Assembly: GCA_022822725.1 (NCBI GenBank)
Contig: JAJEAN010000007.1
Location: forward strand, 1,499,045 to 1,563,044
DNA from: Candidatus Latescibacterota bacterium
GTDB lineage: Bacteria > JAAXHH01
Direction of reading: 5' to 3'
DNA length: 64,000 nt
Shown here: piece after piece, positions 41,336-49,657 of the stretch
Position numbering within the stretch: the first letter of the stretch is position 1
Layout of the letters: every line of letters starts with the position of its first letter
Made by a program: the position numbers and the translations under genes
Notes under the pieces: generated by a model
What the model saw: only the letters and a program-made list of their open reading frames with translations
What the model was told of the DNA's origin: nothing
Database searches by the model: none

Positions 41336-44300
41336 ATGCGTCTCTCCCATCTTGAAATGATCGGTTTCAAGTCATTCTCCACCCGGCTGAAGGTGAAGTT
41401 CAGCGACGGCATCACGGCCGTGGTCGGTCCGAACGGCTGCGGCAAGTCCAATATCGTCGATGCCATTCGCTGGGCGCTGGGGGAGCACCGCGCGACCTCG
41501 CTGCGGGGCGACCGGATGGAAGACATCATCTTCAACGGCACGGCCGCCCGCAAGCCCCTCGGCATGGCGGAAGTATCGCTGACCATCGACAACAGCGAGC
41601 AGATGCTGCCCGTCGAATACAGCGAAGTCACGATCACGCGCCGCTATTTCCGCTCCGGCGCGAGCGAGTACCAGATCAACAAGGTGCCCTGCCGCCTCAA
41701 GGACATCACCAACCTCCTGCTGGACACGGGCATGGGCGCCCACGCCTACTCCATCATCGAGCAGGGCATGGTGGAATCGGTGGTGAACGGCAGCACGCTG
41801 GAACGGCGCCAGCTCATCGAGGAAGCCGCCGGCATCAACAAGTACAAGACGCGGCGCCGCCTGGCGCAGCGCAAGCTCGAAGGGACCGAGCACGACCTGG
41901 TCCGCATCGCCGATCTCCTGGACGAGGTCGAACGCAGCGTGAGCACGTTGCGGCGGCAGGTTCGCAAGTACGAGCGGTACGAGCGGCTGATGCAGCAGAT
42001 GAAGGACGTGGAGATCGTGGTCGCCTGTCACGCGTTCCAGGACCTGCGCCGGCAGACCGAGCCCGTCCGCGCCCGGATCCGGCAGTTCGCGGAGCGGAAG
42101 GAAGCCATCCAGACGCGCATACGGACCGCCGAGGCGGAGGTCGAGAAGAGCAAGGCCGTCCAGTTGGAAAAGGAGGAAAAACTCCAGCAGCGGCAGGACG
42201 CCGTCAACCAGATCGACGACCAGATCAGGACGCTGGAAGAGGAGCTCCTGGTCAGCAGGGAGCGTCGTACCGGCCTGGAGCAGCGGGCTCGTTCCGCGTC
42301 GGGGGAAGCCGAACAGGCGGAGGCTGAGCTGGAAGGCATACGGTCCCAGCTTGGCCGGATCGGGGACGACCGGAAGACGCTGGAAACGGCGCTGGAACAG
42401 GCGCGCGCTTCCTTCGCGGAGCGGGACGAGGCGTCCCGGACCTACGCCGGCCGGATCGCGGCGCAGAAAGAAGCTACCCAGGCGCTGCGGGACCGGAGCA
42501 TGGCGGCGATTCAGCAGCACTCGAGCGAGCTGGCGGAGATCAGTTCGCTTGAAGCCCGCGAAGCGTCCCTTCGCGGCAGAAGCGCCGAGGTGGCGTCCGC
42601 CCGGAAGAAACTCGCCGAAGAGCTGGCATCGAAGAACGCGGCCGCCCAGGCCGTGCAGAAGGAACTGCGCGCCGTCCGGGGCGTGGTGGAAGAGAACGCG
42701 TCGCTGCACGCGAACCTGGCGGAGTCCGTCCAGGACGCGCATCAGTGCATCGAGTCGGCCCGGGACGAGTTGACCGGCCTCGAAACGACCATTACGACGG
42801 CGGAAAAGGAATGGACGCTCCTCGACCGCATGCACCGGCAGTACGAAGGGTACGGGCAGGGCGTCCGGACGCTGCTCACCAACGGCGCGGACGTCGATGG
42901 ACTTCGCGGCGTGCTGGCGGACAGGATCACCATCGACAAGGCCTACGAAACGGTGATCGCGGCCTACCTGGACGACATGCTGCAGTACGTCGTGGCCGGT
43001 CGCACGGAAGATGCCGAGGCGGGCCTCCGCCATCTGCGGGAACAGGAAGCCGGACGGGCTTCCTTCATCCTCCTGGACCGGATGAAGTCCCGCCCCGCGC
43101 CCTCGGACCTGCCCTTCGAGGACGACGGCATCATCGGCCGCGCAAGCAGCATGGTCACGGCCGACAAGGCGCTGGATCCGGCGGTGACCCACCTGCTCTC
43201 CCGGGTCGTGCTCGTGAAGGACGTCGAAACAGCCCTGCGGCTGTCCCCGTTGTTCGACACCGACCAGGACTGGAAACTGCTGACGGCCGGCGGCGAGGTC
43301 GTCGACCCGGCCGGCGTGTTGACGGGTGGTTCCTCCGGACCTTCAGAGGCGGGCGAATCGGACCTCCTACGCCGAGCGGAGCGGATCGCGGAGATCGAAC
43401 GGGAACTGGAGGAAGGCCGGGCGCAACGGGACAAGGTTGCGGGCGAACTGGAAGGCCTGGAGACGGAACTGGCCGCGCTGACGGAACGGCAGGCCTCCGT
43501 TGAAAAGGTACACGGCGAGTCCCGGCGCAAGATGATGGAAACGGAGTCCAGGGAACGGCAGTTGGACTTCGAGCGGACACGCATGACGCAGCAGGACGAA
43601 GAACTCGCGCGCGAGTTGGAATCCCTGGCCGCGAACGCGAAGGCCGCGGGCGGGGAGCGCGAGAAACGCAAGAAAGCGATGGCGTCTCTCGCCCGCGACC
43701 GTGTATCGGCCGAAGAAGAAGAGCGGACCAACCAGCAGACCCTGGACGAGATGGAGGCGGAACGCCAGCACCTGGCCGAAGCGGCCAACGAAGCCCGGGT
43801 CGCCCTCGTGTCCATGGAGAGCCGGAGCAACGAACTGAGCACCACCGATGAATTCCTCACCCAGGAGAACGAGCGCCTGGCCAATCTCCTGGCACAGCGA
43901 AAGACCGAAGCGGTGGAGGCCGGCAGCCAGTCCAGGGAGCTGGAGAAGGCCCAGCAGAAAAACGAGAAGCAGTTGGAGACGCACTACGCGTCCCGGCGGG
44001 AGCGCGCGGTGGACCGCGACACCGTCCTCGAAGAGCACCAGAACCTGCAGGAGGCCGAACGCCGGTTGCAGCAGCACCTCGGCGAGAACCGCAACGAACT
44101 GACCCAGGTGCAGGAACAGGTCCACCAGGCGGAACTGGAAGACGCCGAATTGTACATGAAAAGCAACGAGATCCGGCGGCAGCTGATGGACAGGCACGAC
44201 ACCGATCCCGAGACCATGGACGAACTGCCGCGGATCGAGGAACTGGACGACGAATACTCGCCCGACGCCGCCCAGACCTTAAGGGACGGCATCCAGCGCA

Positions 44301-45010
44301 AGGTGGACGATCTGGGACCCATCAACATGGCGGCGGTGGAAGAGTACCGGGCGGGCAAGGAGCGGCTCGACTTCCTCCAGCAGCAGCGGGACGACCTCAT
44401 CGAGGCCAAGGACAACCTGGAAAAAACCATCATCAAGATGAACAAGGCCGCCCGATCCCGCTTCATGACCACCTTCGAAGAGGTCCGGACCAACTTCATG
44501 ACCACGTTCCAGACGCTGTTCGAAGGCGGCGAGGCCGACCTCATGCTCGAAGAAGGGGACCCCCTCGAAACGGGCATCGAGATCATGGCGCGGCCGGGAG
44601 GAAAACGGCTGCAGAGCCTGGCCCTGCTGTCCGGCGGCGAGACGGCCCTCACGGCCATCGCCCTGCTCTTCGCCATCTACCTCGTGAAACCCAGCCCCTT
44701 CTGCGTGTTCGACGAGGTGGACGCGCCGCTGGACGATGCCAACGTCCGGCGCTTCGCCAGCGCCCTGCGCCAGTTTACCAGCGACACGCAGTTCCTGGTG
44801 GTCACCCACAACAAGCGGACCATGGAAGCCGCCGATTACCTCTACGGCATTACCATGGAAGAACCCGGCCTGTCCAAGATGGTCTCCGTGCGCCTCGAGG
44901 ATGCCGAATCGGATGCGCTGGAACCCGCGGCCGCTTCCGGCGAAGCCGCTCCGGGCGAAGAGGCCAACGGCGCCGGTACGGCCAACGGCGCCGGTACGGT
45001 CGGTGTATAG
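41336..45010 (+). CDS. smc: Chromosome segregation ATPase SMC
   Basis: 1224 residues, slightly longer than typical (about 1180). The N-terminal head has LEMIGFKSFSTR and Walker A VVGPNGCGKSN (~residue 30-40), then the Q-loop. Long coiled coils run from ~165 to ~500 and ~670 to ~1000, separated by the hinge (~510-660, with TNGADVDGLRGVLADRI and a DPAGVLTGGSSG turn). The C-terminal head has the signature LLSGGETALTAIALL and Walker B PFCVFDEVDAPLDDANV. It organises and compacts chromosomes with ScpAB. The tail ends in an NGAGTA repeat. The next gene, coaE, begins eight bases later. Confidence 0.96.
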   Translation: MRLSHLEMIGFKSFSTRLKVKFSDGITAVVGPNGCGKSNIVDAIRWALGEHRATSLRGDRMEDIIFNGTAARKPLGMAEVSLTIDNSEQMLPVEYSEVTITRRYFRSGASEYQINKVPCRLKDITNLLLDTGMGAHAYSIIEQGMVESVVNGSTLERRQLIEEAAGINKYKTRRRLAQRKLEGTEHDLVRIADLLDEVERSVSTLRRQVRKYERYERLMQQMKDVEIVVACHAFQDLRRQTEPVRARIRQFAERKEAIQTRIRTAEAEVEKSKAVQLEKEEKLQQRQDAVNQIDDQIRTLEEELLVSRERRTGLEQRARSASGEAEQAEAELEGIRSQLGRIGDDRKTLETALEQARASFAERDEASRTYAGRIAAQKEATQALRDRSMAAIQQHSSELAEISSLEAREASLRGRSAEVASARKKLAEELASKNAAAQAVQKELRAVRGVVEENASLHANLAESVQDAHQCIESARDELTGLETTITTAEKEWTLLDRMHRQYEGYGQGVRTLLTNGADVDGLRGVLADRITIDKAYETVIAAYLDDMLQYVVAGRTEDAEAGLRHLREQEAGRASFILLDRMKSRPAPSDLPFEDDGIIGRASSMVTADKALDPAVTHLLSRVVLVKDVETALRLSPLFDTDQDWKLLTAGGEVVDPAGVLTGGSSGPSEAGESDLLRRAERIAEIERELEEGRAQRDKVAGELEGLETELAALTERQASVEKVHGESRRKMMETESRERQLDFERTRMTQQDEELARELESLAANAKAAGGEREKRKKAMASLARDRVSAEEEERTNQQTLDEMEAERQHLAEAANEARVALVSMESRSNELSTTDEFLTQENERLANLLAQRKTEAVEAGSQSRELEKAQQKNEKQLETHYASRRERAVDRDTVLEEHQNLQEAERRLQQHLGENRNELTQVQEQVHQAELEDAELYMKSNEIRRQLMDRHDTDPETMDELPRIEELDDEYSPDAAQTLRDGIQRKVDDLGPINMAAVEEYRAGKERLDFLQQQRDDLIEAKDNLEKTIIKMNKAARSRFMTTFEEVRTNFMTTFQTLFEGGEADLMLEEGDPLETGIEIMARPGGKRLQSLALLSGGETALTAIALLFAIYLVKPSPFCVFDEVDAPLDDANVRRFASALRQFTSDTQFLVVTHNKRTMEAADYLYGITMEEPGLSKMVSVRLEDAESDALEPAAASGEAAPGEEANGAGTANGAGTVGV
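44963..44998. repeat. 18-bp tandem duplication at the 3' end of smc
   Basis: GCCAACGGCGCCGGTACG twice, encoding ANGAGT twice just before the stop. Confidence 0.9.
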
Positions 45011-45017
45011 GTGAGAC

Positions 45018-45608
45018 TTGATCGTCATCGGAATAGCCGGCGGCATCGCCTCGGGTAAGTCGACGGCGGCCCGGGTTTTCGAGAGGCTTGGCGCCCGCGT
45101 TCTGGACGCCGACGCCATCGGCCACGACCTGCTGCGTACCGGTCGGATGCGCGACGATATCCGGTCGGCCTTCGGCGAGACCGTCATTACGGCCGAAGGG
45201 GAAGTGGACCGGCGGGCACTCGGCCGCCTGGTCTTCGGCGACGTGCAGGCCCGGATGCGGCTGAACCGTCTGGCAAGACCCGCCATCCGCGCGGAAATCC
45301 GCCGCCGGATCGCCGGGTTGCGCGGCGAGGGCTACGACGGGGTCGTCGTGGTGGACGCCCCCCTGCTGGTCGACACCGGCCCCACCGACCTTGCCGACCG
45401 GGTCATCCTGGTCACCGCCCCGGCCCCCACGCGAAAAGATCGGATCATCCAACGCGGCCTGACCGGGCAAGAGGCCGATCAGCGTATCGCCGCCCAGGAC
45501 CCCGACTCGAAACAGGCCCGGTGGGCGGATTTTATCCTGGAAAACAACGGATCGCGAGACGAATTGGTCGAAAAGGCCGAGGCGCTCTGGAAGCGCATCG
45601 TCTCCTGA
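45018..45608 (+). CDS. coaE: Dephospho-CoA kinase
   Basis: 196 residues from a TTG at 45018, seven bases after the smc stop, with AGGTGAG upstream. P-loop GIAGGIASGKST (~5-16) and the substrate segment LGARVLDADAIGHDLL are diagnostic; VVVDAPLLVDTG and the arginine-rich lid follow. It makes coenzyme A from dephospho-CoA in the cytosol. Translation is probably coupled to smc. Confidence 0.95.
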   Translation: MIVIGIAGGIASGKSTAARVFERLGARVLDADAIGHDLLRTGRMRDDIRSAFGETVITAEGEVDRRALGRLVFGDVQARMRLNRLARPAIRAEIRRRIAGLRGEGYDGVVVVDAPLLVDTGPTDLADRVILVTAPAPTRKDRIIQRGLTGQEADQRIAAQDPDSKQARWADFILENNGSRDELVEKAEALWKRIVS

Positions 45609-45717
45609 AGCCGGGCCGCTGGCCCACACCGCGCCAACCCTGCCCGCACCGGTTCAGCCTATCCGACCGTACCGTCCATCCTTCGCGCACCGCACGCAAC
45701 ACCCCAGTAAGGCCGCG

Positions 45718-46308
45718 TTACCTGTACAGTCCGCGTTCTTCGATGTAATCCGCTACTTCCTCCGGGACCAGGTGGCCTATGGGAAGCCCTGCTCCGGCGC
45801 GGCGGCGGATGTCCGTGGAGGAGATGTCGATCTCGGGGAGCTTCAGGGCGACGACCCGGTCCCGCCAGCGGGGATCAAGCCCGGTGAGGTCTTTGCCGGG
45901 CCTGGGGACCGTCACGACCGTCGCCAGTTCGAATACCCGGTCCGGCGCATGCCAGGTGTCGATCTCGAGCAGGCTGTCGGCTCCGATGACAAGGTGGAAC
46001 ACACACGCCGCACCGTATGTCCCACGCAGCGCTTCCAGCGTGTCCACGGTGTAGGACAGGCCGGGCCGGTTGATCTCCGTGTCCGACACCTCGAACCGGG
46101 GATCGTGCCACGCGGCCAGCTGCGTCATGCGGTACCGGTCATCCGGCGGGGCGAAGGCCTGTCCCCGCTTGTGCGGAGGGCGGGCTGACGGGACGAACAG
46201 GAGCCGGTCGAGGGCGCAGTACTCGACGACGCCCCGTGCAATGACCAGGTGGCCGGTGTGGATCGGGTCGAACGTACCCCCGTAAATCCCGAGCCGTTGG
46301 ATGTTCAC
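45718..46308 (-). CDS. nadD: Nicotinate-nucleotide adenylyltransferase
   Basis: 196 residues. GIYGGTFDPIHTGHL carries the HxGH nucleotidyltransferase site; FVPSARPPHK, then LVIGADSLLEIDTWH and the C-terminal EIDISSTDIRRR (ISSTxIR motif) are all NadD signatures. It adenylates nicotinate mononucleotide in NAD synthesis. It is the last gene of the minus-strand set, its ATG overlapping the bamD stop by ATGA. The gap to coaE (109 bp) is a convergent region with nothing recognisable. Confidence 0.95.
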   Translation of the reverse strand: MNIQRLGIYGGTFDPIHTGHLVIARGVVEYCALDRLLFVPSARPPHKRGQAFAPPDDRYRMTQLAAWHDPRFEVSDTEINRPGLSYTVDTLEALRGTYGAACVFHLVIGADSLLEIDTWHAPDRVFELATVVTVPRPGKDLTGLDPRWRDRVVALKLPEIDISSTDIRRRAGAGLPIGHLVPEEVADYIEERGLYR

Positions 46309-47261
46309 GGTGAGTTGCCGCGCTCAGAGTCAGCCGATGAGTCGCTGCGCTCGGAGTCTGCCGGTGAGTTGCTGCGCCCGGAGTCAGCCGGTGAGTTGCT
46401 GCGCTCGGCGTCTGCCGATGAGGATCCGTCCCTGGCAGCAGGGTCGTTCCCGGCACTTCCGTATTCCACGGGCTGGCCGGGCGGCGCCACGTAGTCTTCT
46501 CTCAGGTCGGAAAGACGCTTTACGGCCTCCGCCGACAGTTCGTTTTCGGGATAGCTCTGGATAAAGATCTCGAACTGCTCTATGGCTGCCCGGTGATCCC
46601 CTTCCCTCGCGTAGCTATCGGCGATCTCGTATTGCGCCCGCCAGGCCCAGTTGCTCATGGGGTAGGTTTCCAGCAATTCCCCGAAATAGAGACGGGCTGC
46701 TTCCCAGTCCTTCATCTTGTAGTAGAGGTTGCCGATCCGGTAGTCCTTCTCGGCCACCTTGTCGAAACACTCCTGCAGCAGATCGTGGACTTCCTCGCTC
46801 CATTCGCTTTCGGGATACTCCTGGAGGAAGAACTGAAGTTCGCGGATGGCTTCGAAGGTCTTGTCCTGCGTGAGATGGGGCGGATTGGACTGGAGGAACG
46901 TGGCGTAGGCCAGCTTGTACTGGCTTTCATCGTTGTACGGGCTCTGGGGAAAATCGCTGATCAGCCGGCGGAACACGAGCGTGGCAAGAGGATATTCCTT
47001 CAGTTTGATGTGCATCTCGCCCTGGTGGTACAGCGCGTCGTCCACGATGTCGCTGCCAGAATAGCTGAGGGTGATGGCCCGGAAGGCGTCCAGCGCATTC
47101 AACCAGTCTTCCTGTTCCATACGCTCCATGCCATAGTCGTAGAGTTCCTCCACGGTCCAGTCGGACTCGAAACCGGGCGGACCGCACGCGGGCAGCACGA
47201 GCAGGGCGAGGAATATCACCGTGAAGGGAATCCTGTAGCGGCGTAAGGACGGGATGGTCAT
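46305..47261 (-). CDS. bamD: Outer membrane assembly lipoprotein BamD
   Basis: 318 residues. A lipoprotein signal ends in LVLPACG (Cys26). TPR-type helices follow, with the BamD/YfiO pattern: ELYDYGMERMEQEDWLNALDAF, then QGEMHIKLKEYPLATLVFRR, FPQSPYNDESQYKLAYATF and later YPMSNWAWRAQYEIADSYA. It anchors to the outer membrane and helps BamA insert beta-barrel proteins. The last ~36 residues are four 9-residue Ser/Asp/Arg repeats not part of the family. It overlaps rimO and nadD by four bases each. Confidence 0.9.
   Translation of the reverse strand: MTIPSLRRYRIPFTVIFLALLVLPACGPPGFESDWTVEELYDYGMERMEQEDWLNALDAFRAITLSYSGSDIVDDALYHQGEMHIKLKEYPLATLVFRRLISDFPQSPYNDESQYKLAYATFLQSNPPHLTQDKTFEAIRELQFFLQEYPESEWSEEVHDLLQECFDKVAEKDYRIGNLYYKMKDWEAARLYFGELLETYPMSNWAWRAQYEIADSYAREGDHRAAIEQFEIFIQSYPENELSAEAVKRLSDLREDYVAPPGQPVEYGSAGNDPAARDGSSSADAERSNSPADSGRSNSPADSERSDSSADSERGNSP
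46308..46415. repeat. 27-bp tandem repeat, four copies, ending at the bamD stop
   Basis: Four in-frame units coding ADSERSNSP variants. The stop codon follows the last unit immediately. Confidence 0.92.
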
Positions 47262-48691
47262 GCCAGTGTTCCGAATTGGGCGGGAAACGTATGCGGGTCT
47301 GATTCACCGGGCACGGGCGCGCCGGGCACGGGCGCACCAGGCACGGGCCCACCAGGCACGGGCGCCCCGGTCGAGACCGCGCCGACCAGGTCGTATTCCA
47401 TGGCGTCGGTGATGTCCACGGAGGCGAATTCCCCGGGCGCCAGGCCGTCGCCGGTGACCAGCACCTCGTTGTCGACTTCCGGCGCATCCGCGGCGGTCCG
47501 CCCGGTGTAGTGCCCTTCATCGGCGCGTTCGTCGATCAGCACGTCGACCGTCTTCCCCACAAAGGAACGGTTGCGTTCGAGCGATATCTCGCGCTGCAGC
47601 GCCATGAGCCGGTCGTGCCGCTCCTGCTTGACGGGTTCGGGGACCTGGCCGTCGTACCGGTCGGCCGGCGTCTGCTCCTCCTTCGAATACATGAACACGC
47701 CCATGCGGTCGAACCGCGTTTCCTCGACGAAGTCGTAAAGCTGCTCGAAGTCCTCTTCCGTCTCACCCGGAAAACCCACGATGAAGGTGGTCCGCATCGT
47801 CGCGTCCGGCATCCGGTCGCGGATCCGCTTCAGGAGCGCGCGCGTCTCCTTCGAGGTCGTCTCGCGGTTCATGCGCGCGAGCATGGGGTCCGATATGTGC
47901 TGCAGCGGCATGTCGATGTAGTCGCAGACCCGTTCCAGGTCGGCGAAAGCATGGATCAGCGTGTCGGTAAACCGCACGGGGTGATTGTACAGCGCACGGA
48001 TCCAGCGCACGCCCTCTACGTCGTTCAGGGCGGCGAGCAGGTCCTCCAGCCGGGCCGGTTGCGCCAGGTCCTTGCCGTACCAGGTGGTGTCCTGCGAGAT
48101 CAGGTTCAGTTCGACGGCACCCTGGCCGGCCAGCGCCCGGGCCTCTTCCACCAGGGAATCGACCGTCCGGCTCCGCTGGCCGCCCCGGATGGCCGGAATG
48201 ATGCAGAACGTGCATCTGCGGTCGCACCCCTCGGCGATCTTGAGATAGACTGAATGGCGGGGCGTGGTGATGACCCGCGGATAGGAATAGTCGGTGGGCA
48301 GGGGCTGCCTGCGTATCTCCCGCAGGGTCTCGCGCCGGTCCCGCAGGCGGTCCAGCAGCTGGACGATACGCGGGTACTGATGCACCCCGATCACGGCGTC
48401 CACTTCCGGCATTTCTGCGACCAGGCCGTGGGCGTAACGCTGCGCCATGCATCCGGTGACCACGAGCGAATCGCACCGGCCGTCCTCCTTGAACCGTGCC
48501 AGGTCCAGGATGGTCTCGATGGACTCCTCTTTGGCGGGACCGATGAACGCGCAGGTGTTCACGATGATGACGTCCGCGTCGCCGTGGTCGGCCACCACGT
48601 TGTATCCGGCCCGGGTGAGCTGGCCCAGCATCACTTCGGAATCCACCAGGTTCTTCGAGCAACCCAGACTGGCGAGACTGATGTTCGGCAA
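47258..48691 (-). CDS. rimO: Ribosomal protein S12 methylthiotransferase
   Basis: 477 residues from a TTG at 48691, eight bases after GGAG, which gives the family's standard opening PNISLASLGCSKNLVDSE; the upstream GTG at 48757 would add 22 unusual residues. Three UPF0004 cysteines come first (LGCSKN, NTCAFI, VTGCMA), then the radical-SAM CDRRCTFCIIP site and a TRAM domain (VDVLIDERADEGHYTGRT). It adds a methylthio group to an aspartate of S12. The tail after the TRAM domain is a GAPVP repeat. Both [4Fe-4S] sites look complete. Confidence 0.95.
   Translation of the reverse strand: MPNISLASLGCSKNLVDSEVMLGQLTRAGYNVVADHGDADVIIVNTCAFIGPAKEESIETILDLARFKEDGRCDSLVVTGCMAQRYAHGLVAEMPEVDAVIGVHQYPRIVQLLDRLRDRRETLREIRRQPLPTDYSYPRVITTPRHSVYLKIAEGCDRRCTFCIIPAIRGGQRSRTVDSLVEEARALAGQGAVELNLISQDTTWYGKDLAQPARLEDLLAALNDVEGVRWIRALYNHPVRFTDTLIHAFADLERVCDYIDMPLQHISDPMLARMNRETTSKETRALLKRIRDRMPDATMRTTFIVGFPGETEEDFEQLYDFVEETRFDRMGVFMYSKEEQTPADRYDGQVPEPVKQERHDRLMALQREISLERNRSFVGKTVDVLIDERADEGHYTGRTAADAPEVDNEVLVTGDGLAPGEFASVDITDAMEYDLVGAVSTGAPVPGGPVPGAPVPGAPVPGESDPHTFPAQFGTLA
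47309..47368. repeat. 15-bp tandem repeat, four copies, at the 3' end of rimO
   Basis: Four units encode GAPVP/GGPVP pentapeptides near the C-terminus of RimO. Confidence 0.92.
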
Positions 48692-48731
48692 ATGCTTTCT
48701 CCGCTTTCCACGCCATCGGCGCGGCACCGCT

Positions 48732-49472
48732 TTAGCGCAGGTCGACCCATTCGACACCCTCGGGCGCTTTCATTTCAAACAGCCCGGGAGCGAGTTTCTC
48801 GTTCAGACGGTAATCCGTGAAACGCAGGATGGTCTCAGACCCCATGTCGTCCTTATACGTCACTTTCCGCGTTAGCCAGTTCTCCTCGTCCACCCAGATG
48901 CGCAGCTCCGGAAGGTCATCGGCCGGTTCGACCGCGGTGAGCCTGAGCAGTGCGCAAGGCATCCCATCGACCGGTTCTCTGCTCTCCAGCTCATACAGGT
49001 AGCGGTTCGAATAAGTGAACAGGAAGTCGTCCGGCCGGCCCGTAAGCCCGGTGCCGGATTCCGACCCCTCTTGCCCCGCCGGAGAGATGATGATCTGACG
49101 GTTGCCAGGCACGTAGGTCCACAGCGTCTCGCCGTCTGAAACGATGGTCTGGCCGGCCTCTTCCAGTCTTAGTAGGTTCCGGTCCCTTTGAATATAGAGG
49201 TTCCCCCCGGTCTCACTCCGGCTTTCGAGCACGGCCGCAAACGTCGTAACGGTATACCGGGCTGCCAGCGAACGAATGCCGTCAAGGCGCTGGCGCATCT
49301 TTCCGGTGACGGATTCCGCGGTATGAATCTCACCCGGCGCGGCCAAGCCCTGCAAAGGACCGGCGTCTCCGCGCGGTCCAACCGTCTCCGGCTGCCCCGC
49401 ATTTCCCGACACACCAACGCCCTGCAGCGCCATCAGTCCGGTCAACAGGCCTGCCCAGAGATGCGCGGCCAT
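48732..49472 (-). CDS. lolA: Outer-membrane lipoprotein carrier LolA
   Basis: 246 residues from the ATG at 49472, six bases after AGGAG; an upstream in-frame ATG has no such site and would put 27 polar residues before the signal peptide (AAHLWAGLLTGLMALQGVGV). The mature part has LolA segments: MRQRLDGIRSLAARYTV, GGNLYIQRDRNLLRLEE, then VSDGETLWTYVPGNRQIIIS and a C-terminal RFTDYRLNEKLAPGLFEM. It shuttles lipoproteins across the periplasm. It heads the lolA-rimO-bamD-nadD set; rimO begins 40 bases after its stop. Confidence 0.88.
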   Translation of the reverse strand: MAAHLWAGLLTGLMALQGVGVSGNAGQPETVGPRGDAGPLQGLAAPGEIHTAESVTGKMRQRLDGIRSLAARYTVTTFAAVLESRSETGGNLYIQRDRNLLRLEEAGQTIVSDGETLWTYVPGNRQIIISPAGQEGSESGTGLTGRPDDFLFTYSNRYLYELESREPVDGMPCALLRLTAVEPADDLPELRIWVDEENWLTRKVTYKDDMGSETILRFTDYRLNEKLAPGLFEMKAPEGVEWVDLR

Positions 49473-49581
49473 GCCGTCTCCTCTCGCGGAACACCCATGC
49501 GAATCACGTCCTGCGCAGCTTGGAAATATGCATCCGATTCGCGCCTGCGTCAAGTGCTACGCCATCAAATGAATCTCCTGA

Positions 49582-49623
49582 TAAAAAGAACGGGGAAAGC
49601 CCCCTAAGGGTTCCCTCCCCGTT
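49582..49623 (-). terminator. Intrinsic terminator after the amidohydrolase gene
   Basis: On the minus strand AACGGGGA...TCCCCGTT forms a stem with an AAG-containing loop, followed by TTCTTTTTA. It lies 35 bases past the amidohydrolase stop and just before lolA. Confidence 0.8.
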
Positions 49624-49657
49624 CCCTGCATCGCTGGTTGTACTTCGGCCGGCCCAG

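Noticed and set aside
41372-43192. Minus-strand frame of 606 codons opposite smc
   Set aside because: Shadow of SMC; no motif or ribosome site.
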